From Megasphaera elsdenii (GTDB lineage Bacteria > Bacillota > Negativicutes > Veillonellales > Megasphaeraceae): a stretch of DNA of 55,227 nucleotides. The notes beneath the pieces are model-generated. The model saw nothing but the letters and a program-made list of their open reading frames with translations, was not told the origin of the DNA and did not search any database. Positions 40,669 through 49,200 of this stretch are shown here, one piece after another (the first letter of the stretch is position 1; every line of letters starts with the position of its first letter). The position numbers and the translations under genes were made by a program. The DNA lies in contig NZ_JAJBQV010000015.1 in assembly GCF_020539865.1 (NCBI RefSeq), forward strand, positions 1-55,227, in the 5' to 3' direction.

Positions 40669-41658
40669 TTATTTTTGTTGTTTTTTGGCTTTATTATATG
40701 TATTAGCTAATTGTCCACAAGCTGCTTTAATCTCTCTACCATGAGAAACTCTCATGGTAACTTCAAGTCCTGTTTGCTCTAATTGATGTTTGAACGCAAC
40801 CATTTCTTGTTTTTGTGGTGCTCTAATTTTTGAATTACTCGTCGGGTTGTATTGCAGCACGTTAATCATAACATTTTTGCCCTTAAACCATTTTGCAAGT
40901 TGCCTTATATCTGAGGAACGGTCATTTATACCTGGTAAAAGTAAATACGCAAATACCACTTTTCGATTATGCCTTTGTGAATAGGACAATGCTTGCTTAA
41001 CAACATCTTCAATAGCGTACATGTGCATATGAGGAATGATACAGTTTCTCGCAGCCTGTGTTGCTGCATGTAAAGATATTGTCAACTGAATTTTTAGATG
41101 TTCTTCGCGCAATTTTTTTAATTGATTAACTGGACCAACTGTTGATACGGTAATGCCGTCGGTTGGAAAGTTAAGTCCATTTCTATCTCGAAGAATATGG
41201 ATTGCTGCAATCAAGTTGTCGTAATTGAATAAAGGTTCTCCCATTCCCATAAAAACGATACGATTTACTTTTTGACGTATCAATATGACCTGCTGCACAA
41301 TTTCAGACGGTGTTAGATTACGAACAAAACCATTGCGTCCGGACTCACAAAAAATACAGCCAACAGAACAACCAACTTGCGTACTTACGCAAACAGTCCC
41401 ACCATCTCGCCGTTTAATAAAAACCGTTTCGATATACCTGTTGTCTTTCAATTCATAAACATACTTTTCAGTATCGCTACTTTTATAGACTTTTTTTGTT
41501 GATATTGATAGATTTTTTTTGTGAAATGGCTGTTTATATAATTCCGTATATAAGGCTCTTGCTTTATCCTCTCCAATTACTTCCGACATTTCTTTGTAAG
41601 TAAATCCGTATGGGTCATTCAATATTTCCGTAGGTGTACTTTTAGGTAAGTGTTTCAT
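40669..41658 (-). CDS. Cfr/RlmN-family radical SAM 23S rRNA methyl synthase
   Basis: The 329-residue protein has the radical SAM cluster C97-x3-C101-x2-C104. It also has the second-site cysteines of RlmN/Cfr: C90, seven residues before the cluster as in Cfr, and C314 in KAACGQL. FMGMGEPL, SLHAAT and AYLLLPGINDR complete the family pattern. These enzymes methylate A2503 of 23S rRNA at C2 (RlmN) or C8 (Cfr, giving resistance to phenicols, lincosamides, oxazolidinones, pleuromutilins and streptogramin A). FCESGRNGFVRNLT leans to RlmN. ICE location, A+T-rich composition and an attenuation leader argue for a resistance role, which is inferred only. RBS is AAAAGGAAGG. Confidence 0.85.
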   Translation of the reverse strand: MKHLPKSTPTEILNDPYGFTYKEMSEVIGEDKARALYTELYKQPFHKKNLSISTKKVYKSSDTEKYVYELKDNRYIETVFIKRRDGGTVCVSTQVGCSVGCIFCESGRNGFVRNLTPSEIVQQVILIRQKVNRIVFMGMGEPLFNYDNLIAAIHILRDRNGLNFPTDGITVSTVGPVNQLKKLREEHLKIQLTISLHAATQAARNCIIPHMHMYAIEDVVKQALSYSQRHNRKVVFAYLLLPGINDRSSDIRQLAKWFKGKNVMINVLQYNPTSNSKIRAPQKQEMVAFKHQLEQTGLEVTMRVSHGREIKAACGQLANTYNKAKKQQK

Positions 41659-41680
41659 TTAATATCCTTCCTTTTCAAAA

Positions 41681-41860
41681 TTAAAAAGTTTGTTTTTCAG
41701 AGTTTTTGATTATGATTTCTAATTTTTCAACATCAACGATATGTGTTAATTTACATTTAGGGCAGAAAAGAGGAAAATTTCTTAATACCGTATTATAAAA
41801 TACTTGAACCCTCGTCTTTCCGTTACAAATTGGACATTTTATCCAATATTTTTCAAGCAT
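41681..41860 (-). CDS. Cysteine-rich KTR-domain protein
   Basis: The 59-residue protein has two CxxC pairs (IKCPICNGKTR and LFCPKCKLTHI), the pattern of small KTR proteins often found beside tet(O)/tet(W)-type genes on conjugative elements. It is probably a zinc ribbon of unknown role. AAAAGGAG precedes ATG 41860. It is the first gene behind the attenuator and lies about 20 bases before the radical SAM gene, so both share one message. Confidence 0.85.
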   Translation of the reverse strand: MLEKYWIKCPICNGKTRVQVFYNTVLRNFPLFCPKCKLTHIVDVEKLEIIIKNSEKQTF

Positions 41861-41875
41861 AATATTTCTCCTTTT

Positions 41876-42147
41876 GCGCAAAAAAATACAGGTCAATTCT
41901 CAACATGAGCATTGACCTGCATTTATACATATAACACTACAACAAAATTAAGGCATAGTTTTTATACTATGTCTATACATCGTTAGTTTTGTTGTATAGC
42001 ATACGCAAAATAAGCATGACAAAAAAGCCCATATTGAAAATGGGAAAAATCTTTTTTGATTTCAATGCTTATCGAATACGCATGCTATGTAACATAAACA
42101 TTTCCCCCTTTTAATAATACTATACAAAAAAAGCGGATAGTTGTCAA
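41876..42147 (-). promoter_or_regulatory. Attenuation leader of the cargo cassette: promoter, leader peptide, terminators
   Basis: On the minus strand, TTGACA (42147-42142) and TATAGT (42124-42119) have a 17-base spacer. An AAAGGGGG site and an 8-codon leader peptide M-L-H-S-M-R-I-R (42095-42069) follow. Next comes a hairpin with T run (cccat/atggg, 42044-42021), a long stem (ACAACAAAA with TTTTGTTGT, within 41939-41999), and a perfect 9-bp terminator (41910-41918 with 41888-41896) with T run just before the KTR ribosome site. From memory this layout resembles the leaders of tet(M)/tet(O)/tet(W). Ribosome stalling by an antibiotic would relieve termination. Confidence 0.75.
42069..42095 (-). 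CDS. Leader peptide MLHSMRIR
   Basis: Eight codons preceded by AAAGGGGG at a good distance and followed by terminator hairpins. It is typical of ribosome-mediated attenuation; slow or stalled translation would change the downstream fold. Confidence 0.6.
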   Translation of the reverse strand: MLHSMRIR

Positions 42148-42241
42148 CATATACATATGAATTATTTTGGCTAACTAATAGAACAGTGTAGACATATCCA
42201 AGAAGAAAGGTGAACAGTAAAATGTAATAGAGTGAATAATT

Positions 42242-42595
42242 ATGGCAAAAAGACCAGTACCAAAATACGACTTCAAGGCTTTTGGGGCAGCGATAAAGGC
42301 GGCGCGGACAGGGCGCAAGGAGAGCCGCAAGAAAGTGAGCGACGAAATGTTTATCTCGCCGCGCTACCTTGCGAACATTGAGAACAAGGGGCAGCACCCA
42401 AGTTTACAGATTTTCTTTGAGCTTATGCTCCGCTACAATATATCCGTAGACCAGTTCCTTTTGGAAACGCCGCCGGAAAAGAACACGCAGCGGCGGCAGC
42501 TTGACGCGCTCCTTGACGGTATGAGCGATAAGGGCATACGGATTGTGAGCGCAACGGCAAAGGAGATAGCGGAAGTCGAAACAGAGGGCAGATAA
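42242..42595 (+). CDS. XRE-family transcriptional regulator of the ICE
   Basis: The 117-residue protein has an N-terminal HTH (FGAAIKAARTGRKESRKKVS, then DEMFISPRYLANIENKGQHP) and a helical tail. It resembles regulators found upstream of mobC in Tn1549-like elements. It is transcribed away from the cargo cassette and probably controls the mob genes. Confidence 0.9.
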   Translation: MAKRPVPKYDFKAFGAAIKAARTGRKESRKKVSDEMFISPRYLANIENKGQHPSLQIFFELMLRYNISVDQFLLETPPEKNTQRRQLDALLDGMSDKGIRIVSATAKEIAEVETEGR

Positions 42596-42738
42596 GAGGT
42601 GTCCGTCACAAGTGAACAGGGTATAGAGAGCGTTGTAATCTTTTTTGAGGATTGCAGCGTTTTTCTTTTGCGTAAGTTTGGCAAAACCGGGCATAGCTCC
42701 GTAGTAAGGCATAAGGGCATAAGGGATAAAAATATTCA

Positions 42739-42838
42739 TAGCAAGCATAGGAAGCGGGTACCCACTTCCGTATTTTCCCCCTCCCGCGCTGCGGCGCGTC
42801 GGTTGAAAATTGCTTGTTGGGAAGTGTCCCAAACCCTC
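42739..42838 (+). repeat. oriT-like module, copy 1
   Basis: Two blocks lie just upstream of mobC and the relaxase. Block one (42739-42772, 34 bases, contains GGTACC and an internal near-palindrome) is a perfect reverse complement of 49763-49796. Block two (42810-42838) contains the stem TTGGGA-agtg-TCCCAA and matches the reverse complement of 49697-49726 with one mismatch inside the loop. Location and hairpin suggest a transfer origin nicked by the adjacent relaxase; the nick site is not proven. Confidence 0.65.
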
Positions 42839-42864
42839 GGAACGGAAAGGAAAGGAGCGAAGCA

Positions 42865-43194
42865 ATGGACGGACGGAAAAGGACGGTGCAAATCAAATTC
42901 AGAGTGACGGAAGCGGAACGGGATTTAATACTGGAAAAAATGAAGCTCGTTCCCACCCGGAACATGGCGGCATATCTGCGGAAGATTGCCATTGACGGGT
43001 ATATCATTCAGATAGACCACGCCGATATAAAGGCAATGACCGCAGAGATACAGAAAATCGGTGTCAACGTCAACCAGATAGCCCGCCGCGTGAACGCGAC
43101 GGGGAACGCATACCAAGAGGACATAGAGGAAATAAAGGGGGTGCTTGCGGAGATATGGCGGTTACAAAGATTAAGCCTGTTAAAAGCACCCTAA
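42865..43194 (+). CDS. mobC: MobC-type relaxosome accessory protein
   Basis: About 109 residues. A ribbon-helix-helix N-terminus (RTVQIKFRVTEAERDLILEK) is followed by NMAAYLRKIAIDG and NVNQIARRVNATG, the MobC signature. It opens oriT DNA for the relaxase. ATG 42865 has AAAGGAG before it. The end overlaps the relaxase gene by 40 bases in another frame, so production is coupled. Confidence 0.93.
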   Translation: MDGRKRTVQIKFRVTEAERDLILEKMKLVPTRNMAAYLRKIAIDGYIIQIDHADIKAMTAEIQKIGVNVNQIARRVNATGNAYQEDIEEIKGVLAEIWRLQRLSLLKAP

Positions 43195-44501
43195 GCAAAG
43201 CCCTTGACTATATCGAAAACCCGGACAAAACGGACGGGAAAATGCTCATATCCTCTTTCGGCTGCTCCTATGAAACGGCAGATATTGAGTTCGGCTATAC
43301 CCTCTCGCAAGCACTGGATAAGGGCAACAATTTAGCCTTTCACTTGATACAGTCCTTTGCGCCGGGAGAGGTAGACTATGAGAAAGCCCATGAAATCGGA
43401 AAACAGCTTGCCGACGCGGTGACAAAGGGGCAGCATGAATATGTTGTGACGACGCACATTGATAAGGGGCATATCCATAACCACATTATTTTCTGCGCGG
43501 TGAATTTTGTAGACCACCACAAGTACAATTCCAACAAAAGGAGCTATTACGGCATACGGAACATGAGCGACAAGCTGTGCCGGGAGAATGGCTTGTCCGT
43601 CGTCGTCCCCGGCAAGGGAAGCAAGGGAAAGAGCTATGCGGAATATCAAGCGGAAAAGACGGGTACAAGTTGGAAAGGCAAGCTAAAGATTGCCGTTGAC
43701 GCGCTTATCCCCCAAGTTTCCAGTTTTGAGGAATTGTTGCAGCGGTTACAGGCGGCGGGCTATGAGATAAAGCCGGGGAAATATGTATCATGCCGCGCCC
43801 CCGGACAGGAACGCTTCACCCGCCTAAAAACCCTCGGCGCAGACTATACAGAGGAAGCCATAAGGGAACGGATAGCGGGCAGACGGGCAAAGGCGGCGAA
43901 AGCCCCCGGAGAGCAGCGCGGCGTTTCGCTGCTTATCGACATTGAGAACAGTATCAAGGCGGCGCAGAGTAAGGGCTACGAACAATGGGCGAAAATCCAC
44001 AATCTGAAACAGGCGGCAAAGACCATGAATTTCTTGACGGAACACAAGATTGAACAGTACGCGGATTTAGTCAGCCGGATTGAGGAAATGGCAGCGGAAA
44101 GCGGACAGGCGGCAGACGCATTGAAGAACGCGGAAAAGCGGCTTGCGGACATGGCGGTGCTTATCAAGAATGTTTCCACCTACCAAAAGACAAAGCCCGT
44201 CTATGACGCATACCGCAAGGCAAGGAACAGGGAGAAGTACCGCGCCGGACAGGAACAGGCGATTATCCTACATGAAGCCGCCGCAAGGTCGCTGAAAGCG
44301 TCGGGCATTGCGAAGCTCCCGAACCTCGCCGCGCTGCAATCGGAATATGAAGCCCTCCAAGCGCAGAAAGAAGCCCTTTACGCCGACTATGGGAAGCTGA
44401 AAAAGAAAGTCCGGGAATACGATATAATCAAGCAGAACATTGACAGCATTTTACAGGCAGACAGGCAGCCGGAACGGGAAAAGGGAACAGAGCGCGGATA
44501 A
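43155..44501 (+). CDS. Relaxase (MobA/VirD2 family, MOBP)
   Basis: The 448-residue nuclease nicks oriT and leads the strand to the recipient. The N-terminal half has a candidate catalytic Tyr in LDYIENP (residue 19) and the metal-binding histidines H101, H106, H108 and H110 in HIDKGHIHNH. The C-terminal half (about 250-448) is helical and coiled-coil-like. A terminator follows the stop codon. Together with MobC and the oriT-like module it forms the mobilisation unit. Confidence 0.94.
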   Translation: MAVTKIKPVKSTLSKALDYIENPDKTDGKMLISSFGCSYETADIEFGYTLSQALDKGNNLAFHLIQSFAPGEVDYEKAHEIGKQLADAVTKGQHEYVVTTHIDKGHIHNHIIFCAVNFVDHHKYNSNKRSYYGIRNMSDKLCRENGLSVVVPGKGSKGKSYAEYQAEKTGTSWKGKLKIAVDALIPQVSSFEELLQRLQAAGYEIKPGKYVSCRAPGQERFTRLKTLGADYTEEAIRERIAGRRAKAAKAPGEQRGVSLLIDIENSIKAAQSKGYEQWAKIHNLKQAAKTMNFLTEHKIEQYADLVSRIEEMAAESGQAADALKNAEKRLADMAVLIKNVSTYQKTKPVYDAYRKARNREKYRAGQEQAIILHEAAARSLKASGIAKLPNLAALQSEYEALQAQKEALYADYGKLKKKVREYDIIKQNIDSILQADRQPEREKGTERG

Positions 44502-44514
44502 GGGCAAAAAAAGA

Positions 44515-44560
44515 ACAGGGCGCGGAAAGCCAGTATATGACTTCCGCGCCCTGTCTTTTT
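44515..44560 (+). terminator. Terminator after the relaxase gene
   Basis: A perfect 13-bp stem (44515-44527 with 44542-44554) followed by CTTTTT on the plus strand. It separates this unit from the convergent minus-strand genes; the remaining 120 bases to the next gene hold nothing obvious. Confidence 0.88.
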
Positions 44561-44681
44561 ATGGGTGCTTTTTTTGTGAATGTTACGCAGTAGAACGCCA
44601 TTTTCGGGGGTAAAGGTATAAAGTACCGCCTATCTGATTTTCACGCCCGGAAAGCCCTGTAAATCAAGGGATTTTCCGCGC

Positions 44682-45047
44682 CTACTGCGTAACAGGGGCG
44701 CGTCTTTTCCTCATGCGCTCGGCGGCTTGTCTGCGGGTGATACGCTTCCGGCAGTCGGGGCAGTATTTGACGCTGTTGGAGCTTGACGCAAAGAACGCGC
44801 CGCACTCGGTACACTTCTTCCTGTCCCCGGTCTGGTAAAGCTCCGCATAGAGCAACTTGTCGGCGGGAAGCACCGCAACCCGGAACCACTTGCAGAGAAG
44901 CGAATAGGAAATAAGCTGCGGACATACGCACTCGTCCCCGTCGTCCAGTAAGATACAGTTCCCGTTATCGCAGTTGCAGCACGTCCGGCGCACAAGCGCA
45001 TTTACTTTCCGGCTCTGGGGCGGCGTCAGCCGCTTAATCTCGCTCAT
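44682..45047 (-). CDS. Cys_rich_VLP-domain protein
   Basis: The 121-residue protein has cysteine clusters CCNCDNGNC, CVCPQ and the C-terminal zinc ribbon CTECG...CPDCR, with the F-R-V-A-V-L-P segment that names the family. The basic tail (RRQAAERMRKRR) suggests nucleic-acid binding. It is common in Tn1549-like elements, with unknown role. It overlaps the next gene upstream by four bases. Confidence 0.85.
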   Translation of the reverse strand: MSEIKRLTPPQSRKVNALVRRTCCNCDNGNCILLDDGDECVCPQLISYSLLCKWFRVAVLPADKLLYAELYQTGDRKKCTECGAFFASSSNSVKYCPDCRKRITRRQAAERMRKRRAPVTQ

Positions 45048-45256
45048 GCTTCATCAGCGGCGTAAATGGGAAGCTCCGCAAACTCCGCTTCGCCCATGCG
45101 CTCCACTTTGGCAAGGGTACGGGCGGCAAAGCCCCGCATTTCCCCGTCCATAAAGGGCAGCGCGGCGTTCATGGCGACGATAAGCCCCTGTCGGCTCCCG
45201 GTCTTGTAAATGCTCAAAAGGTTTGTTTCCTCTACGGTCAGTTTTGTCATGTTCAC
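45044..45256 (-). CDS. Transposon-transfer assisting (TTRAP-like) small protein
   Basis: The 70-residue helical protein (start MNMTKLTVEETNLLSIYKTG) resembles the TTRAP family encoded in conjugative transposons. It is sandwiched by 4-base overlaps between the VLP protein and the 317-residue protein, so the three genes are translated together. Its function is not established. Confidence 0.7.
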   Translation of the reverse strand: MNMTKLTVEETNLLSIYKTGSRQGLIVAMNAALPFMDGEMRGFAARTLAKVERMGEAEFAELPIYAADEA

Positions 45257-46206
45257 ACCTCCAAATCGTGATTTTTTGTTTTCGCCGCCGCCTTTTTCGG
45301 GGCGGTCTTTGCCTTGTCTGTTTTAAGCTGCGCCCGGACAGAGGGGCGGGGCTTCCTTATCTCCCTGTCCCGGTTCTCCCCCTTGCCAATCAGCGCATAC
45401 GTCCCATGTCTGCCCTCGATTTTGGAAAAGGAAAGGGTCTTGTAAGGCAGCATGGAGAAAAGGCGGTCAGTGTCCTTTGTGGCTGCAAGCTGCATGAACG
45501 CCGGGGAAAGCTCCACCATGAAATGGGTCTTGTTGGGGCTGTTCGGCTCATAGTGCCGCTTCATTTCCCGCACAATGCGTCGCGCTTCCGTTTCAATCAG
45601 CCCGTCCCGCAATGCGGCGATATGCGCCTTGAAATCCCCCTGTGGAAGCTGCTCCCGGCTGCGCCGTTCTTCCTGTAAGAGCGATTGCAGCGCGTCCGGG
45701 TCGTTTGGTACGGCTTCAAAGCGTTCAAACTTCCCAAGCTCATAATCGGGATTGCCGTTGAAAAACTGTCCGGCGGGTATCTCCCGTTCCCCATGCTCAT
45801 AAATCAGCTTCACCGTATCGGCGGGCAGCTCCTTTTCCTTGACGCGCTCATAGTGTTTAGCGTAGTCCAGTTCGTACAGATTGCCCTTGATTTTCCCGCG
45901 CTCCGTTCCCGTCAGCTCGATTGCATAGGCAAGGACGCGGTCGCTCGTCTGCTCCATGTAGAAACGCCATGTGTTGTGGGGCGCGGTGTCTTTGAGGAAA
46001 ACGTCGCGCTCCCTAAAGCAATGCGTCCCGGACGGGCGGCAGAACCACAAAAGGGTCTTGTCCTCCTTGCGGGGGCTTGCCGCCGCCTTTGCGATAATCT
46101 CCTTGTCAATCTCCAAGTCGCTCTGGTAAAAGCCTGTGTTCTGCTTCATAACCGCATTGAGGGAAGCGAACAAATCCACGTCCTCAAATTTACTCTGTTC
46201 CGGCAT
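45253..46206 (-). CDS. Conserved ICE protein of unknown function with an RAQL-type C-terminal tail
   Basis: The 317-residue protein is soluble and charged. I do not recognise a catalytic domain. The central part (about 40-180, FCRPSGTHCFRERDVFL, YAIELTGTERGKIKG) is common in this ICE group. Its last ~30 residues (PSVRAQLKTDKAK, ending NHDLEV) closely parallel the C-terminus of the neighbouring 1,118-residue protein. The shared tail may be a recognition signal. It overlaps TTRAP by four bases and starts four bases after the large gene. Confidence 0.65.
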   Translation of the reverse strand: MPEQSKFEDVDLFASLNAVMKQNTGFYQSDLEIDKEIIAKAAASPRKEDKTLLWFCRPSGTHCFRERDVFLKDTAPHNTWRFYMEQTSDRVLAYAIELTGTERGKIKGNLYELDYAKHYERVKEKELPADTVKLIYEHGEREIPAGQFFNGNPDYELGKFERFEAVPNDPDALQSLLQEERRSREQLPQGDFKAHIAALRDGLIETEARRIVREMKRHYEPNSPNKTHFMVELSPAFMQLAATKDTDRLFSMLPYKTLSFSKIEGRHGTYALIGKGENRDREIRKPRPSVRAQLKTDKAKTAPKKAAAKTKNHDLEV

Positions 46207-46209
46207 GGG

Positions 46210-49200
46210 TCAGCTCCTTTCCAAATCCTGTGATTTCTGCTTTGCGTTTTTCTTCTGCGCCTTTTCCTTGTCAGCCCTAAGCTGCGCCCGGATAGAGGGC
46301 TTCTTTTCCGGCTTCGCTTCCTTGCCGCGCTCCCTGTCGGCTTTGACCGCGTTAGCCAGGTCAACAAGGGAAATTGTTTCTCCCGCCTTAACCTTTGCTT
46401 CCAGTTCGTCAACGGTAGGGGTGTTGTTGATGATACCGTCAAAGCTGTTGTCGTTCTGCTCTACGGTGTCCTCGACGTACTTCAACGGGTTTTCCTTTTC
46501 CGGCTGCTCTGCGGCAACGGCAAACGCCCGCGTCCCGTTCCCCATAATCAGATACTTTCCGTCGTCCGACTGGTGGTGAAAGCCATATCCGGCGGTTTCT
46601 ATCTGCTCCCGGCTCATGGCGGTTACATGGAAAGTCCCCCTCGGTGTCTTGATAGTTTCGCCCGTTTCCAAGTCGTCCGGGGTAAGCTGCTTCTGCTCCT
46701 GTAAAAACTCCGGCACTTGCCGGAAGCCTACGCTGTCAACGAAATGCGCCGCGTCCTGTCCGTTCTGATGAAGCACTACCACGTCCGAAACGGAAAGGCT
46801 GTGTCCCTTAAAGTCTTTGGGGTGGTCGATATTGAAACGGGTGTAAATATCTTCAAGGGAAGTTTCCGGCGCAAGGGGCGCGGTATAGACAAGCTCATAG
46901 TTCGCCCTGTCAACCACATTCCCCGCCGCCTGCAGGCGGTCGTAAGGCTCAAAGCGGAAGTCCCTTGTTTCGTCCCCGCCCTTTATCTGGTAAATGGAAA
47001 AGGTGTCCTTGTCCTGTCCGGCGGTCTGCGCCGTTTCCTGTGCCTTTGCGTAAAGCTGCTTTACGTCGCCCTCGGTCAGCTCGCCGCCTTTGAGCTGCCC
47101 CATAAGCTCGCGGCATTTCTCCGGCGTTCCCGTATAAAGCACGTCGCCCATTTTCGCCCGCCCGTTCTCCTGTGTCACATAGGCTTGCAAGAGGTGGCTG
47201 TTTTCCCGGCTGTCGCTGTAAGGGTTCCGGCGCACTCTGTAAATCGTTTCCGGGGTAAAGGCTTCTTTCGGGGCTGCGCCCGCCTTTTCCTGTGCGCCGG
47301 ATTTTCCCGGTGCGGCTGCTTCCGGCTGCTCTTTCCCGGCTGTATCTGCCTTTGCCGGGGCTTCCGGCTGCGGTGCGGCTTCCTGTCCCTCTCTGGTGGT
47401 CTGCTCCTGTCCGGCGGTCTGCTCCTTGTCCTGTGCCTTTTGCAGCTCCGCTAAGTTCTCGTCTATGGAATTGATAATCTCGGCGGCTGCGCTGCGGATT
47501 GTTTCAAGGGAACTTTTCAGCTCGGAAAGCTCCCGCCCGCTGCTCCACCCGGCGACATAGCCGAAAGAGTAGTCCGACGTGTCAAGCCCGTAATGTTGGC
47601 AGACGGTATAGGCGACGCTTTCCGCTTCGACTTCGCGGGTGCGGCGGTCAACGCGGGGCTGCTCGTCCTTTGGTGCGTTGAGGTCAATGTCGTGCAGCTT
47701 CGCATGGGCGATTTCGTGAATGGCGGTCTTTAAGGTCTGCAATTCGCTCATGCCCTCGTTGATAGCAATGCGCTTGTCCTCCAAGTGGTAGTAGCCATGA
47801 GAGCCGCCCCCGATATTCTCAAAGGCGATAGGAACGGGAGAAGTCTTTTCAAGGGCTGCGAAAAAATCCTTGTAGCGGTCAACGTCGCCCGTCAGCTCGT
47901 CCACCGCAATGTCCGGCAGCTCCTTTCCCTCGGTCTGGGAAACGTCAAAGACAGATACCACCTTGTAGGCGGGTATCTTGACTTCCTTTTCCTCGGTGAC
48001 GGGCTTCCCGTCCTTGCCGATTATGGGCTTCTGCGTGTGTGGGTCTATCTTCTCCACTTCCTGTCTGATTTTGAACGGCGACGGGGCAATGATTTTAATT
48101 CCCTTTTGCCCTTTCATCACGTTACGCCCGAAATTATTCTTCCAAGCGGAAAAGCCCGCCACAAGGGAAGCGTCCGGCTTCTGCATGGCGATAAGCAGCG
48201 TATTGTTGAAGCTGTAATTATGGAATTTTGACATGACTTTCAGATATTCCCGGTAACGCTCGCTGTCAAAGAGTTCCGCAATGCCCTGTTCCAGACGGTC
48301 GGTAATCTCTTTGAGCTTTTCGGCGGGCTTCTCGCTCGTCAGCACGATAGGGATAACCGGACGCGGCTCCTGTGGCTGCTCTGCGGTCGGTGTCATTCTC
48401 TGCCCCGGCGCGGCTGCGTCCATTTCTACCTTTGACGGGTCGGGTCTTTCCGGCTGCGGGGGCTGCGGCGTTACCCTGTATTCCTGTGGAACGTCGCGCC
48501 CGTCGTACCATTCTGTAAAGGTGTTGCGGTTGTTGTAGATATAGCCCTTTTCGGTAAACATACCGTCGTCGTTAATGGAAGCGTCGCGCCCGTATTCCTC
48601 ATACATGAAATACCGTTTCACTTCGTCGGATAGCTCCGGTTCTTCCAGTTCATCAACCAGATAATGCCCGTATTCTTCTTCATTGTGGACGGACGGATAA
48701 ATCCAGTAGCAGTCAAGGTTTTGTGCAAGGTTGATAATGTCCTGTAAGCTGTCGGCATGGTCGCCGTATTCAATGGCTGCAATGAATTTTTCCCTGTCGT
48801 CGTCAAACTGCATTTCCAAGAGCTTCCCTAAATAGTTCAGCTCGTCGGGGTGGGAATACTCGCTTAAATGTTCCGTCAAGCCGGGGATAGTGGATTGAAA
48901 TTCTGTGAAATGCCATTCCTCATAGTGCTTGAAGTCAATCCCGATACGGTCAAAGACTTCTTTCAGATGTTCGGCAGTCGTGGGGAACGTCACCCATTCG
49001 CCCGCGGGTCTGCCCTCGGTGTACTTTCCAAGATTGGAAAGATAGCCGCTTAAAATCGGTTCTGCCATTTGTTCGCTCCTTTCTTTTTCAATCATGCGGT
49101 GCATAAGCTCAAAATCTTCAATGCTCATGCTCCCGTCAAATACATAGGGGTTAAAATCCGCCCCGTCCCGGTAGGGCTTTTCGGAAAAGGGAAGCCCCGC

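Noticed and set aside
40308..41860. Direct call of the methyl synthase as a known cfr allele
   Set aside because: The cluster region and N-terminus differ from the Cfr, Cfr(B) and Cfr(C) sequences I remember; without a search an allele name would be unsafe.
42062..42397. 111-codon minus-strand frame over the cargo promoter
   Set aside because: It overlaps the XRE gene in antisense and the leader promoter; no ribosome site.
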